Counted from the first letter of the stretch, positions 16,267 through 26,383 are shown. The stretch is 64,000 nucleotides of DNA from Clostridia bacterium (GCA_017502085.1 JAFVVQ010000050.1:1-64000); one strand, 5' to 3'. Numbers and translations: made by a program. Notes: generated by a model from the letters alone, not told the origin.

Positions 16267-17526
16267 ATGGATTATATCTTCAAAAACTGCAGAGTTTACC
16301 GAAACGGCAAGTTTGAATCCGAAGATATAGGTGTTTGCGGTGGAGTGTTTGTTCCCGCTGTTTCTGTTGATAACGGCATTGTTATTGACTGCCACGATAA
16401 ATATGTTTTACCCGGTTTTGCAGACGTTCACGTTCATCTGCGCGAACCGGGTTTTATTTATAAAGAAACTGTTGAAAGCGGTTCACTCGCATCTGCCGCA
16501 GGCGGCTATACAACGGTATGCTCAATGCCGAATCTCGTTCCCGCTCCCGATTCACTTAAAAATCTTGCACCTCAGCTTGAAGCAATCAGAAACACTGCTC
16601 ATATCAACGTTATACCCTACGGAACAATAACAAAAGGTCAGAACGGAACGGAGCTTTCTGATATGGAGGCACTCGCTCCTTATGTTGCAGGATTTTCGGA
16701 TGACGGTAAGGGCGTGCAGAGTGAAGAACTTATGCTTGCCGCAATGGAAAAAGCAAAATCGCTCGGCAAGATGATTGTCGCCCACTGCGAGGATAACAGT
16801 CTGCTCAACGGCGGATACATTCACGACGGCGAATACGCAAGAGTCCACGGGCACAGAGGAATCTGTTCCGAATCCGAATGGGGTCCCATCAAGCGAGACC
16901 TTGAGCTCGTCGCAAAAACGGGATGCAGCTATCACGTATGTCATATTTCAACGAAGGAAAGCGTTGAATTTATCCGTCAGGCAAAGAAAGCGGGACTTGA
17001 CGTCACCTGCGAAACCGGTCCGCACTATCTTCTGCTTGACGATTCCGACCTTAAGGAAGAAGGCAGATTCAAAATGAATCCTCCCCTTCGCTCAAAGGCG
17101 GATAAAGAAGCTCTTATCGAGGGCATCATTGACGGAACAATCGATATGATTGCAACCGATCACGCACCCCACTCCGCCGAAGAAAAAGGCAGAGGACTGG
17201 AAAAGAGTCTTATGGGTGTTGTCGGAATCGAAACCGCCTTCCCTTTGCTTTACACGTATTTTGTCAGAACGGGAATCATCGGTATGAACAGGCTTATTGA
17301 ACTGATGCACACCGCACCCTGCAAACGCTTCGATATCGGCAGCGAAATCGAAATCGGCGCTCCTGCGGAATTCACCGTTTTTGACCTTGACGAAAAATAT
17401 ACAATCGATCCCGAAAACTTCTTATCCAAAGGCAAAAGCACTCCTTTTGAGGGTGTTGAGGTTTACGGCAGATGTCTGATGACGGTCTGTGGCAGTCACA
17501 TCGCCTGGGAAAGAAAAAAATTCTGA
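16267..17526 (+). CDS. pyrC: Dihydroorotase
   Basis: This 419-residue amidohydrolase catalyses closure of carbamoyl-aspartate to dihydroorotate. The metal-binding HVHLREPG lies near residue 58, followed by FSDDGKGVQ, the metal histidines in IVAHCED and CHIST, and the ATDHAPH motif near residue 300. It matches the long (class I) dihydroorotases of Firmicutes. AGGAGG lies four bases before ATG. It is the first gene of pyrCKDFEBI. Confidence 0.96.
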   Translation: MDYIFKNCRVYRNGKFESEDIGVCGGVFVPAVSVDNGIVIDCHDKYVLPGFADVHVHLREPGFIYKETVESGSLASAAGGYTTVCSMPNLVPAPDSLKNLAPQLEAIRNTAHINVIPYGTITKGQNGTELSDMEALAPYVAGFSDDGKGVQSEELMLAAMEKAKSLGKMIVAHCEDNSLLNGGYIHDGEYARVHGHRGICSESEWGPIKRDLELVAKTGCSYHVCHISTKESVEFIRQAKKAGLDVTCETGPHYLLLDDSDLKEEGRFKMNPPLRSKADKEALIEGIIDGTIDMIATDHAPHSAEEKGRGLEKSLMGVVGIETAFPLLYTYFVRTGIIGMNRLIELMHTAPCKRFDIGSEIEIGAPAEFTVFDLDEKYTIDPENFLSKGKSTPFEGVEVYGRCLMTVCGSHIAWERKKF

Positions 17527-17538
17527 AAGGAACGCATT

Positions 17539-18273
17539 ATGGAGCAGAGTATTTTTACTGTTAAATCAAACGTCTGCCTTGCAAAAGGCGTTTACGAAAT
17601 GATCCTCGGCGGTAACGGTAAAAGCGTAACCGCACCGGGTCAGTTCATCAATATCAAGCTTGACGGATTCTATCTGCGCAGACCCATTTCCGTCTGCGAC
17701 TGGAACGATGAATCCATCACAATCATCTATAAAGTGGTCGGCAAGGGCACCGAGTATATGGCAACTCTTGAAGAAGGCGCTCAGCTTGACGTGCTTACAG
17801 GTCTCGGCAACGGCTATGACACCTCAAAAAGCGGCGACACCGCTCTTCTCATCGGCGGCGGTGCAGGTGTGCCTCCCGTCTACGGTCTTGCAAAAAGACT
17901 GATTGCAGAGGGCAAAAAGGTCAAGGTTATTCTCGGCTTCAACACCGCAGACGAGGTTTTCTATGAAGACAATTTCAAGGATATCGGTGCAGAAACCTTC
18001 GTCACAACCGTTGACGGCTCACACGGTATCAAAGGCTTCGTAACCAACGCATTCGAAGCAGTCGGCGAATATACCCACACTTACTCCTGCGGTCCCGAGC
18101 CGATGCTCAAGGCAGTTTACAATGCTTCCGCAACCTCGGGGCAATACAGCTTTGAAGAAAGAATGGGATGCGGCTTCGGTGCCTGTATGGGCTGCTCCTG
18201 CAAAACAAAATACGGCAACAAACGAATCTGCAAAGACGGTCCCGTGCTTGTAAAGGAGGAGATAATATGGTAA
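17539..18273 (+). CDS. pyrK: Dihydroorotate dehydrogenase electron transfer subunit
   Basis: The 244-residue protein has the ferredoxin-reductase layout: FAD-binding FYLRRPISVCDW, NAD-binding ALLIGGGAGVPPVYGLAK, and a C-terminal [2Fe-2S] site with four cysteines in CGFGACMGCSCKTKYG and RICKDGP. It passes electrons from the type 1B PyrD to NAD. It starts 12 bases after pyrC; its last codons contain the AGGAGG of pyrD. Confidence 0.96.
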   Translation: MEQSIFTVKSNVCLAKGVYEMILGGNGKSVTAPGQFINIKLDGFYLRRPISVCDWNDESITIIYKVVGKGTEYMATLEEGAQLDVLTGLGNGYDTSKSGDTALLIGGGAGVPPVYGLAKRLIAEGKKVKVILGFNTADEVFYEDNFKDIGAETFVTTVDGSHGIKGFVTNAFEAVGEYTHTYSCGPEPMLKAVYNASATSGQYSFEERMGCGFGACMGCSCKTKYGNKRICKDGPVLVKEEIIW

Positions 18274-19178
18274 AAACCGCAACAAATCTCTGCGGCATCG
18301 AAATGACAAACCCCGTTATCCCCGCCAGCGGCACATTCGGATACGGTTATGAGTTTGCAGAGCTTTATGACATCAACTGTCTCGGAACGTTTTCGTTCAA
18401 GGGTACAACAAAAGATCCCCGTTTCGGCAATCCCACCCCAAGAATCGCAGAATGCTCCGCGGGTATGATCAATGCGGTCGGTCTGCAAAATCCCGGAGTT
18501 GAAAAGGTTATTTCCGAAGAACTCCCCAGACTTGCGGAATGCTTCTCAAAGCCTGTTATGGCAAACGTCAGCGGTTTCTCGGTTGAGGATTATGCCTACA
18601 CCTGCGAAAAGCTTGACAAATGCGATCAGGTCGGCTGGCTTGAGGTCAACGTCAGCTGTCCCAACGTTCACGGCGGCGGTATGAGCTTCGGCACTTCACC
18701 CGAAGCAGCGGCAGAAGTGACAAAAGCCGTTAAGGCAGTTACAACAAAGCCCGTCATCATCAAGCTTTCACCCAACGTCACGGACATCGTTTCCATCGCA
18801 AAGGCTTGTGAAGAAGCAGGTGCAGACGGCATCAGTCTTATTAATACACTCCTCGGCATGAGAATCGACCTCAAGACAAAGAAACCCGTTATCGCCAACA
18901 AAATGGGCGGTTTCTCGGGCAGTGCAATCTTCCCCGTTGCAGTCAGAATGGTCTACCAGGTTTATGACGCAGTCAACATTCCTATCGTAGGTATGGGCGG
19001 TGTTTCAAGCGCAGAGGACGTAATCGAAATGATGCTTGCAGGTGCAAGTGCCGTTCAGGTCGGTGCTGCGAATCTCATTGATCCCTTTGTCTGCAGAGAT
19101 ATCATCAACAATTTGCCCAAGGTAATGGAAAAATACGGAATCACAGATTTAAAAGAAATAATCGGAGGTGCTCATTAA
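18267..19178 (+). CDS. pyrD: Dihydroorotate dehydrogenase, type 1B catalytic subunit
   Basis: ATG 18267 overlaps the pyrK stop by seven bases and follows AGGAGG inside pyrK; a longer upstream frame is an overlap artefact. The 303-residue FMN protein shows [13 protein letters not shown] near the N-terminus, the active-site Cys in [19 protein letters not shown], and the phosphate-binding [11 protein letters not shown]. It oxidises dihydroorotate to orotate with PyrK as partner. Confidence 0.96.
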   Translation: MVKTATNLCGIEMTNPVIPASGTFGYGYEFAELYDINCLGTFSFKGTTKDPRFGNPTPRIAECSAGMINAVGLQNPGVEKVISEELPRLAECFSKPVMANVSGFSVEDYAYTCEKLDKCDQVGWLEVNVSCPNVHGGGMSFGTSPEAAAEVTKAVKAVTTKPVIIKLSPNVTDIVSIAKACEEAGADGISLINTLLGMRIDLKTKKPVIANKMGGFSGSAIFPVAVRMVYQVYDAVNIPIVGMGGVSSAEDVIEMMLAGASAVQVGAANLIDPFVCRDIINNLPKVMEKYGITDLKEIIGGAH

Positions 19179-19180
19179 TT

Positions 19181-19879
19181 ATGGGAAAAGACGTAATCGT
19201 AGCTTGCGACTTTGCGAGCAAAAAGGAAGTATTTGATTTTCTTGATAAGTTCACAGACGTAAAACCTTTCGTCAAAATCGGTATGGAACTCTTCTATGCG
19301 GAAGGTCCCGAAATCGTCAGAGAAATCAAGGCAAGAGGTCACAAGATTTTCCTCGACCTCAAGCTCCACGATATCCCCAACACAGTCAAGAAGGCAATGT
19401 CGGTTCTCTCAAGACTTGACGTTGATATGACAAACCTTCACGCAAGCGGCACAATCGCAATGATGGAAGCTGCTATCGAAGGTCTCACAAGAGAAGACGG
19501 CACACGCCCCATTCTCATCGCAGTTACACAGCTTACATCCACCTCACAGGAAAGAATGGAAGCTGACCTTCTCATCGAAAAGCCCCTTGACGAGGTCGTT
19601 ATGCACTACGCACACAATGCAAAGGTTGCGGGTCTCGACGGTGTTGTCTGCTCACCCCTCGAAGCAGGCAAGGTACACGAAAAGTGCGGCGACGGTTTCG
19701 TAACCGTTACTCCCGGCGTACGTTTTGCTGACGGCGATATCGGTGATCAGGTAAGAGTTACCACTCCCGCAAAGGCAAAGGAAATCGGCTCCGATTACAT
19801 CGTAGTCGGCAGACCCATCACCGCAGCAGCTGATCCCGTAGCGGCATACAAGAGATGCGTTGCAGAATTCTGCGGCTGA
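19181..19879 (+). CDS. pyrF: Orotidine 5'-phosphate decarboxylase
   Basis: The 232-residue TIM-barrel enzyme converts OMP to UMP. The catalytic D-K-D-K array is in [16 protein letters not shown], and phosphate contacts are in [10 protein letters not shown] and VVGRPITAA. It begins two bases after pyrD, with CGGAGGTG inside pyrD. The length and the D-x-K-x-H-D-I-P-N-T motif identify the bacterial subfamily 1. Confidence 0.96.
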   Translation: MGKDVIVACDFASKKEVFDFLDKFTDVKPFVKIGMELFYAEGPEIVREIKARGHKIFLDLKLHDIPNTVKKAMSVLSRLDVDMTNLHASGTIAMMEAAIEGLTREDGTRPILIAVTQLTSTSQERMEADLLIEKPLDEVVMHYAHNAKVAGLDGVVCSPLEAGKVHEKCGDGFVTVTPGVRFADGDIGDQVRVTTPAKAKEIGSDYIVVGRPITAAADPVAAYKRCVAEFCG

Positions 19880-19926
19880 TAAACAAGTTTTAAATTTTCA
19901 CTTAATATACAAAGGAGAACAACGAA

Positions 19927-20559
19927 ATGAAACAGCTTATTGCAAAAGACCTGCTCTCAATCAAGGCAGTATTCTTCCGTCCTGAAGAACCCTTCACCTG
20001 GGCAAGCGGAATCAAGAGTCCCGTATACTGCGACAACCGTCTTACTCTCTCGGATATCAAAGTCCGTTCCGACGTTGAAAACGGTCTCGCTACTCTCATC
20101 AAAGAAAACTATCCCGAAGCTGAAGTGCTTATGGGTACAAGCACAGCCGGTATCGCTCACGCAGCCATCACAGGTCACCTTCTCGGTCTCCCCATGGGCT
20201 ACGTTCGTTCAGGCGCAAAGGATCACGGCAGAAACAACCAGATCGAAGGCAACCTCCTTCCCGGTCAGAAGGTTGTTGTTGTTGAAGATCTTATTTCAAC
20301 AGGCGGCAGCGTTATCGAGGTCGTTGAGGTTCTCCGTGAAGCGGGCGCAGACGTTCTCGGCATCGTAAGCATCTTCACCTACGGTATGCAGAAGGGTCTT
20401 GACAGACTTGCAGCAGCCAACGTCAAGAATATCTCCCTCACAAACTTTGACACAATCGCAGAGGTTGCTGCTGAAGAAGGCTACATCAAGCCCGAAGATA
20501 TTCAGCGTCTCATCGCTTTCCGCAACAATCCCTCAGACGAAAGCTGGATCAACAAATAA
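19927..20559 (+). CDS. pyrE: Orotate phosphoribosyltransferase
   Basis: The 210-residue protein carries the PRPP-binding motif VVVVEDLISTGGS and the catalytic-loop Lys region VRSGAKDHGRNNQIEG. It joins orotate with PRPP to give OMP, the substrate of PyrF encoded just upstream. The 47-base gap before it contains only an AAAGGAG ribosome binding site. Confidence 0.96.
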   Translation: MKQLIAKDLLSIKAVFFRPEEPFTWASGIKSPVYCDNRLTLSDIKVRSDVENGLATLIKENYPEAEVLMGTSTAGIAHAAITGHLLGLPMGYVRSGAKDHGRNNQIEGNLLPGQKVVVVEDLISTGGSVIEVVEVLREAGADVLGIVSIFTYGMQKGLDRLAAANVKNISLTNFDTIAEVAAEEGYIKPEDIQRLIAFRNNPSDESWINK

Positions 20560-20600
20560 TCAAACCCCAAAGCAACCCAAATAAATACTAAGGAGAATTT

Positions 20601-21521
20601 ATGAAAAGCCTTATAGATATTATGGAGCTTTCAACGGCGGAAATCGATGAACTCATTAAAACCGCCCTTGATATCATTGATAACCCTGCAAAGTATTCTG
20701 AAAAATGCAAGGGCAAGAAACTTGCTTCCCTTTTCTTCGAGCCTTCAACAAGAACAAGGCTCAGCTTTGAGGCAGCTATGTATGAACTCGGCGGTAACGT
20801 TATCGGTTTCTCCGAAGCTAACAGCAGCTCTGCTGCAAAAGGCGAAAGCGTTGCCGATACCGCACGTACCGTAAGCTGCTATGCGGATATAATTGCAATG
20901 CGTCATCCCAAGGAAGGCGCTCCCTATGTTGCATCGCTCAAGGCAAGTATTCCCGTCATCAATGCCGGCGACGGCGGTCACAACCACCCCACTCAGACTC
21001 TTGCCGATCTGCTGACAATCCGCAAAGAAAAAGGCAGATTCACTGATCTGACAATCGGTCTTTGCGGTGACCTCAAGTTCGGCAGAACGGTTCATTCACT
21101 CATCGGTGCAATGTCCCGTTACACGGGCATCAGATTTGTTCTTATCTCCCCCGAAGAACTCAAGGTCCCCGAATATATCAAATCCGAAATTCTTGACCCT
21201 AAGGGCATTGAATATAAGGAATCAACAAGCCTTGAGGAGGCTATGCCCGAGCTTGATATACTCTATATGACACGTGTTCAGAGAGAACGTTTCTTCAACG
21301 AGGCTGATTACATCCGCCTCAAGGATACCTATATCCTCACAACCGAAAAACTCTCGAACGCAAAATCAGATCTCTGCATTATGCATCCTCTTCCGAGAGT
21401 CAACGAGATTTCGGTCGGCGTTGACGACGACCCCAGAGCCTGCTATTTCAAACAGGTGCTCTACGGCAAATATATGAGAATGGCTCTCATTCTCAAACTT
21501 CTCGAGGAGGCGGCAAAATGA
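20601..21521 (+). CDS. pyrB: Aspartate carbamoyltransferase catalytic chain
   Basis: The 306-residue protein has the carbamoyl-phosphate site [15 protein letters not shown] near residue 50, HPKEGAPY, and [12 protein letters not shown] for aspartate-domain contacts, then HPLPRVNEI near the C-terminus. It makes carbamoyl-aspartate. The stop overlaps the start of pyrI by four bases (ATGA), so catalytic and regulatory chains are translationally coupled. Confidence 0.96.
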   Translation: MKSLIDIMELSTAEIDELIKTALDIIDNPAKYSEKCKGKKLASLFFEPSTRTRLSFEAAMYELGGNVIGFSEANSSSAAKGESVADTARTVSCYADIIAMRHPKEGAPYVASLKASIPVINAGDGGHNHPTQTLADLLTIRKEKGRFTDLTIGLCGDLKFGRTVHSLIGAMSRYTGIRFVLISPEELKVPEYIKSEILDPKGIEYKESTSLEEAMPELDILYMTRVQRERFFNEADYIRLKDTYILTTEKLSNAKSDLCIMHPLPRVNEISVGVDDDPRACYFKQVLYGKYMRMALILKLLEEAAK

Positions 21522-21949
21522 TTATCGGACAGATAAAAGACGGCATTGTTCTTGACCATATCACCGCCGGACGCTGCATGGACATCTACAACATCCTCGG
21601 TCTTGGCGAAATGGAATGCACTGTTGCCATGATCAAGAATGCAGACAGCAACAAGATGGGCAAAAAGGATATCATCAAGATTTTTGAGTCTATCGAAATC
21701 GACCTCGACGTGCTCGGATACATTGATCCGGGCATTACGGTCAATATTATCCGTAATGGCGAACTCGTCAAACGCAAAAAGCTTTCTCTTCCCGAAGAAG
21801 TAACAGGCGTTATCAAGTGCAAGAATCCCCGTTGCATCACCTCGGTAGAGCAGGAGCTTCCCCATAAATTCAAGCTCACAGACCGTAAGAACAAGGTCTA
21901 CCGCTGCATTTACTGCGAAAGCAAGGCAAATTCAGGCAAAAGCGAATAA
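21518..21949 (+). CDS. pyrI: Aspartate carbamoyltransferase regulatory chain
   Basis: The 143-residue protein has the N-terminal allosteric domain ([19 protein letters not shown]) and a C-terminal zinc domain with four cysteines in CKNPRCI and YRCIYCESK. In ATCases of this class it binds CTP/ATP and sets feedback control. Its presence means the enzyme is probably the heteromeric, CTP-inhibited form, which gives end-product control at protein level. Confidence 0.96.
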   Translation: MIIGQIKDGIVLDHITAGRCMDIYNILGLGEMECTVAMIKNADSNKMGKKDIIKIFESIEIDLDVLGYIDPGITVNIIRNGELVKRKKLSLPEEVTGVIKCKNPRCITSVEQELPHKFKLTDRKNKVYRCIYCESKANSGKSE

Positions 21950-21958
21950 GCGATAACC

Positions 21959-21992
21959 AAAGTCTGCAGACTGTTGTTTGCAGACTTTTTTC
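21959..21992 (+). terminator. Terminator of the pyr operon
   Basis: AAAGTCTGCA (21959-21968) pairs with TGCAGACTTT (21979-21988), followed by TTTTCTTT. It lies nine bases after pyrI. Confidence 0.9.
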
Positions 21993-22029
21993 TTTCATAA
22001 ACATTAATAGATTCTTAAGATTATATTTG

Positions 22030-22058
22030 TTGATAAAACGACATCGAAGTGCTATAAT
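22030..22058 (+). promoter_or_regulatory. Promoter of the acyl-CoA ligase gene
   Basis: TTGATA (22030-22035), a 17-base spacer and a perfect TATAAT (22053-22058), 38 bases before the start codon. Confidence 0.75.
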
Positions 22059-22096
22059 ATTTCGGATTTGACAAAACATTCTTCGGAGGAAAGTAA

Positions 22097-23752
22097 ATGA
22101 CACCTTATTACTACGGTAACGAAAAACGTTTTTACAACTTCAGAGAAATCATCAATTATTCTGCCGAACACTTTGCAAAAAACACCGCTTTCCAGGTCAA
22201 AACCAAAGACGGCGAATATAAAAATATCAGCTATTCTGAACTCAAAGAGCTTTACTACGGTCTTTGCACAAAGTTTATCAAGATGGGTTATCTCGGCAAA
22301 AGAATCGCAGTTATCGGTGCTAACTCTTTTGAATGGGCACTCTCATATCTCTGCGCTTCAACCGTAGGCATTGTTGTTCCGATTGATAAAGAGCTTCAGG
22401 CAGAAGACGTCAGGGATTTCTTCGATGCAGCCGATTGCGTTGCAGTCTGCACAGACAATGCAAAAATCGAAGCACTCAAGGGCGTTGTTTCCCGTGATAT
22501 TGACTACATATCCTTCAGCGATATCAAGAGCCTTGCAAAAGAAAGCAAAAACACCGCTCTTGTTGATGATATCGAAATCGGCAAGGATGAAATGCGTATT
22601 CTCATCTTTACATCAGGTACAACAGGCAGTTCAAAGGGTGTTTGTCTTTCACAGAATAACATCTGCGCAAATATTCATCAGACAGTCAGTATGGTAAGTG
22701 TCAGAGAAGGAGATAAAACGCTTTCCATTCTTCCCCTCCATCATACATATGAATGCACTCTCGACTTCGTTCTTTTCCTCACAAGAGGCGCAAGCATCTG
22801 CTACTGCGACGGTCTGACAAAAGTACAGAAGAATCTCGCAGAATATAACCCATCAATCCTTGTTGTTGTTCCTGCTCTTCTAAAGGTGCTCAACAAAAGA
22901 ATCAAGAAGGCAATCGCCGCAGATTGCCCCGCCAAATACAAGCCCTATTATGAAAACGAATCCCTTGCAAGTGCGCTGAGCAAAACACCTTTCCTTATCC
23001 GCAAAATTATCTGCTCAAAGGTCAGAAAAACTCTCGGCGGTAAACTCCGTCTTTTCATCGTCGGCGCAGCAGAGCTCGACACCCAGCTTGTTGAGGATTT
23101 CGGTGCACTCGGTATCCGCACCCTTCAGGGCTACGGTCTGACAGAATGCTCACCCCTTCTTGCGGGCAACAACGACTTCCATTTAAACGTCTCTTCAACA
23201 GGCGAGGCTATTCCCGGTGTTGAACTGAAAATCGATAATCCCAATGAAGAAGGCGTCGGTGAAATTCTTGCCAGAGGCGAAAACATTATGCTCGGCTATT
23301 TCAACGACCCAGAAGCAACAGAGGCAGTTTTCCGTGACGGTTGGTTCTGCACGGGCGATCTCGGATATATGGACGAAAACGGCGACCTTTTCATCAAGGG
23401 CAGAATCAAGAATGTTATCGTTACCGAAAACGGCAAGAACATCTACCCCGAAGAGCTTGAAACGAGACTTTCCGAGTTCCCTGAAATCGGCGAAGTGCTG
23501 GTTTTCGGCACAAAAGAAAACGGTGAATCATTTGTCAAGGCAAAGATTTTCCCCAACCTTGATTACCTCAAGGAAAAGCTCGGCAGACAGCCTTCAAAGG
23601 ATGATACCGAAAGCGCAATCCAGAAGGCGGTCAAGGCTGTCAACAAAAAAATCCCCGGCTATAAGCATATCAAAATTGTTGAAGTTCTTACATCCGCACT
23701 TGAAAAGACAACCACTCAGAAAATCAAGCGTTTCGGCAAGAACATAAAATAA
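22097..23752 (+). CDS. AMP-binding acyl-CoA synthetase (long-chain fatty acid ligase family)
   Basis: The 551-residue protein is an ANL-superfamily adenylating enzyme. The P-loop-like motif ILIFTSGTTGSSKGVCLS is near residue 175, followed by LQGYGLTECSP, the GWFCTGDLGYMDENG hinge region and the IKGRIKNVIVTENGKNIYPEE segment with the adenylation Lys region. The order resembles long-chain acyl-CoA ligases (FadD/FACS) of Clostridia. The substrate length is not determined. It follows a clear promoter and ends at a terminator, so it is monocistronic. Confidence 0.88.
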   Translation: MTPYYYGNEKRFYNFREIINYSAEHFAKNTAFQVKTKDGEYKNISYSELKELYYGLCTKFIKMGYLGKRIAVIGANSFEWALSYLCASTVGIVVPIDKELQAEDVRDFFDAADCVAVCTDNAKIEALKGVVSRDIDYISFSDIKSLAKESKNTALVDDIEIGKDEMRILIFTSGTTGSSKGVCLSQNNICANIHQTVSMVSVREGDKTLSILPLHHTYECTLDFVLFLTRGASICYCDGLTKVQKNLAEYNPSILVVVPALLKVLNKRIKKAIAADCPAKYKPYYENESLASALSKTPFLIRKIICSKVRKTLGGKLRLFIVGAAELDTQLVEDFGALGIRTLQGYGLTECSPLLAGNNDFHLNVSSTGEAIPGVELKIDNPNEEGVGEILARGENIMLGYFNDPEATEAVFRDGWFCTGDLGYMDENGDLFIKGRIKNVIVTENGKNIYPEELETRLSEFPEIGEVLVFGTKENGESFVKAKIFPNLDYLKEKLGRQPSKDDTESAIQKAVKAVNKKIPGYKHIKIVEVLTSALEKTTTQKIKRFGKNIK

Positions 23753-23762
23753 AGCATAAGAA

Positions 23763-23792
23763 AAAGGGACTGCGTGCAGTCCCTTTATTTTT
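23763..23792. terminator. Bidirectional terminator
   Basis: AAAGGGACTGC (23763-23773) pairs with GCAGTCCCTTT (23776-23786). A runs on the left and T runs on the right serve the plus-strand acyl-CoA ligase and the minus-strand rhodanese gene. Confidence 0.88.
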
Positions 23793-24216
23793 ATTCTGTT
23801 TCATACGGCCAATCGATGATTCCGCCAAATTCATACACGTTGGTATATCCGAGTGCCGCAAGCTCCGCAGAGGCATTCTTGCTTCTTCTTCCGCTTCGGC
23901 AGTAAACAAGAATCAGCTTATCCTTGTCAGGCAAAACTTCTGAAGCTCTGTTACAGATTTCAGTGTCGGGCAAAAGCACCGCATCCGGAATATGCAACTC
24001 GTTATATTCATCCTGTGTCCTGACATCAAGAATTACGTAATCACTCTCTCCGCCCATAATATTACGGGCATCTTCGGGCGTTATCTGATAATATCCGTCT
24101 GAATTCTTTTCATAAATCATTTCCGATTCCTCCTGCACGTTTCCGCCGCAGCCGACGGTAGTCAATGTTACTGCAACAGAAATCACAAGTAACAATATTC
24201 TCAACAACTTCTTCAT
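23791..24216 (-). CDS. Rhodanese-domain lipoprotein
   Basis: The protein of about 141 residues starts at ATG 24216 behind a GGAGG that lies in the end of the ZIP gene; a longer frame begins inside that gene. A lipoprotein signal ends in TTVGC. The rhodanese domain shows YVILDVRTQDEYNELHIPDA and the active-site loop VYCRSGRRS with the catalytic Cys, then YEFGGIIDWPYE. It would act outside the membrane, perhaps in sulfur or thiol chemistry. It overlaps the ZIP transporter gene and is coupled to it; a shared role in metal or redox handling is inference. Confidence 0.88.
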   Translation of the reverse strand: MKKLLRILLLVISVAVTLTTVGCGGNVQEESEMIYEKNSDGYYQITPEDARNIMGGESDYVILDVRTQDEYNELHIPDAVLLPDTEICNRASEVLPDKDKLILVYCRSGRRSKNASAELAALGYTNVYEFGGIIDWPYETE

Positions 24217-24217
24217 T

Positions 24218-24976
24218 TTATCCTCCAAGCAAAACATCTGAAACGAGCATCACGCAGAAGCCGAAAAGCAACGCATAGGTTGCTCCCCTTTCGTTACCGT
24301 GAGCGTGAGTTTCGGGAATCATTTCATCGCTGACGACGTAGAGCATCGTGCCGCCCGCAAACGCAAGAGCAAACGGCAGAATCGCCGATGCAATGCTGAC
24401 CGCAAAATAACCGATAAGAGTTCCGACAACCTCAACAAGACCCGTTGCCATCGCACAGACAAAAGTCTTTTTCGGGCTGACTCCCGCAGAAAGCATCGGT
24501 CCGATGATAACCATACCCTCAGGTATATTCTGGAGCGCAATACCGCCCGCTATGAGCAACGCTTCGGTGGTGTTACCTGAGCCGAAGCCGACGCCCGCGG
24601 CAATACCTTCGGGAAGATTATGTATTGCTATTGCGGTCACAAACAAAAGCACCTTATCAAGATTTGCATTCTTACTGTGCAATTCAATATCCGCACCGAC
24701 AAGTTTGTGAAGATGCGGCACAAGTCTGTCAATCAGATTAAGACATACCGCACCCGTAAATATGCCCGCAACCGTAACAATAATTCCGTATTTTCCTCCG
24801 TACTCAACCGAAGGAATAATCAGCCCGAGAACCGCTGCCGCAAGCATAACGCCCGCCGCAAACGATAGCACGATATCACTAAATTTATGGGATATTTTTT
24901 TAAAGACAAATCCGATTACCGAACCGATAACCGTTGCACCGCCAACTCCAAGTGCGGTAAGCAAAACCATTTCCAT
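24218..24976 (-). CDS. ZIP family divalent metal transporter
   Basis: The 252-residue protein has about eight hydrophobic segments and the ZIP signature in helices IV and V: AIAIHNLPEGIAAGVGFG with the metal-binding His and Glu, then GGIALQNIPEGMVI. A short HLHKL segment lies in the loop before them. Such GufA/ZupT-like proteins import zinc or iron. The rhodanese lipoprotein gene follows directly. The start has GGAGGG in the leader. Confidence 0.92.
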   Translation of the reverse strand: MEMVLLTALGVGGATVIGSVIGFVFKKISHKFSDIVLSFAAGVMLAAAVLGLIIPSVEYGGKYGIIVTVAGIFTGAVCLNLIDRLVPHLHKLVGADIELHSKNANLDKVLLFVTAIAIHNLPEGIAAGVGFGSGNTTEALLIAGGIALQNIPEGMVIIGPMLSAGVSPKKTFVCAMATGLVEVVGTLIGYFAVSIASAILPFALAFAGGTMLYVVSDEMIPETHAHGNERGATYALLFGFCVMLVSDVLLGG

Positions 24977-25198
24977 ATATGCCCTCCGATTGCATTATTA
25001 CATTTTATATTATATTATACCACACATTTTTTTGTTCATCAAGACGGATATGAATATCCAATCCGAAACAAAATCCGTGACAATTGTCTATTTTTATTAA
25101 CAAATTGTGAACAATTCGAAAACTTCTTCAAAACATTGGTAAAATATACTATAATATAATAGTATATGCAAATCAAAACAAAGGAGAAATAACCGTTT

Positions 25199-26341
25199 AT
25201 GAAGAAATCACTCACAAAACTTCTTGCTCTTATGTTGGTACTGATAACCGTTTTCTCGGTATCGCCCATCAATGCTTTCGCAGAGGAGCTGCAGGAAACC
25301 CCATCCGAGGGACACGCTCTCGTTCTCACAAGCGACAACATTTCCGTTGTTATCAGAAAAACAATCCAGATGTCGGCCTCGGTGACCAACGTAAGCAAGC
25401 AACCCGAATTCACATGGGAATCTTCCGACGAAAAGGTTGCAACCGTTGACGAAAACGGTAAAGTCAGAGGCGTTGCCGCAGGCAAAGCTGTAATCAGAGT
25501 TTCCGCCGTTGTTGACGGTGAGACCCTCCACGGCGAATTTGCAATCAACGTTGTCACAAGAGATAATTTCCTCAAGAATTTTCTCGAAAACCGTCAGGTG
25601 CTCAGCTATATGTACAGTTACGTCGATGATTACTATTACACCAACGACAAAAAATGCTGGCAGTATAACTTCGGCTTCGGCAAAATCTACGATTTCGTTT
25701 CCCCTTATATTCTTCTCGAATACGACTATATCCGTGTCTTCTTCGAATATGAAGGCAAGGACTGGATGCTCCAGATGTGGAAGGGTCAGTACGGTATGAT
25801 TTTTTACGGCGGAGAAATCGGCATCTATAACAGACCTCATTCAGAAAAAGGCATCGGACCCTGGACAATGTTCGCCTGCCCCGCTGAAGAGGATTGGCTC
25901 CAGATGGAAATGACTCTCTGGCACGAAGAACTTGACGGCACCTGGACCCGAGAATTCACCAGAGAATACGACTATTACTGGTGGTGCACAGGCTTCAAGA
26001 ACGGTCACATCAGACAGGAAGAACCCGCAGATGAGCTTCGTCTGACAGGCAGAATCACCTTCAAGGATGAGGAAATGGCAAAGCTTGTTGCTGACGGTTT
26101 CGCTGAATGCGGACTCATCAAAGCAAACTCCAAAGACAGAATCGGCGTCGACGGATTCTATACCGAAGGATCTGATATCTATTTCAGCTGGCAGAATATT
26201 TCAGAAGCCGAAAGCACAATGTTTATCAAGGTAAGTGCAGGCTTCCTCTATAACCTCACAATCCTCCCCTTCTATCCCATCATCCTCCCCTTCGTAGGTA
26301 TGTTCTCAGTAGCAGTTATGCTTGTTAACGTTATTCTTTAA
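25199..26341 (+). CDS. Secreted protein with bacterial Ig-like (BIG2) domain
   Basis: The 380-residue protein has a signal peptide ending in NAFAEE (about residue 29) and a BIG2 domain at residues about 40-120 (TWESSDEKVATVDENGKVRGVAAGKAVI). The remaining 240 residues are rich in Trp, Tyr and Phe (YYYTNDKKCWQYNFGFG, WLQMEMTLWHEE) and match no family I recognise. A C-terminal hydrophobic stretch (residues about 350-378) may anchor it in the membrane. AAAGGAG precedes the start, and a TATAAT (25150-25155) with a weak -35 lies upstream. It is a single-gene transcript. Confidence 0.8.
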   Translation: MKKSLTKLLALMLVLITVFSVSPINAFAEELQETPSEGHALVLTSDNISVVIRKTIQMSASVTNVSKQPEFTWESSDEKVATVDENGKVRGVAAGKAVIRVSAVVDGETLHGEFAINVVTRDNFLKNFLENRQVLSYMYSYVDDYYYTNDKKCWQYNFGFGKIYDFVSPYILLEYDYIRVFFEYEGKDWMLQMWKGQYGMIFYGGEIGIYNRPHSEKGIGPWTMFACPAEEDWLQMEMTLWHEELDGTWTREFTREYDYYWWCTGFKNGHIRQEEPADELRLTGRITFKDEEMAKLVADGFAECGLIKANSKDRIGVDGFYTEGSDIYFSWQNISEAESTMFIKVSAGFLYNLTILPFYPIILPFVGMFSVAVMLVNVIL

Positions 26342-26352
26342 TATCACAAAGA

Positions 26353-26383
26353 AACGAGCCGTCTCAGTGCGAGACGGCTCGTT
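26353..26383. terminator. Bidirectional terminator
   Basis: AACGAGCCGTCTC (26353-26365) pairs with GAGACGGCTCGTT (26371-26383), 13 bp with a 5-base loop, between convergent genes. T tracts are weak on both sides. Confidence 0.75.
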
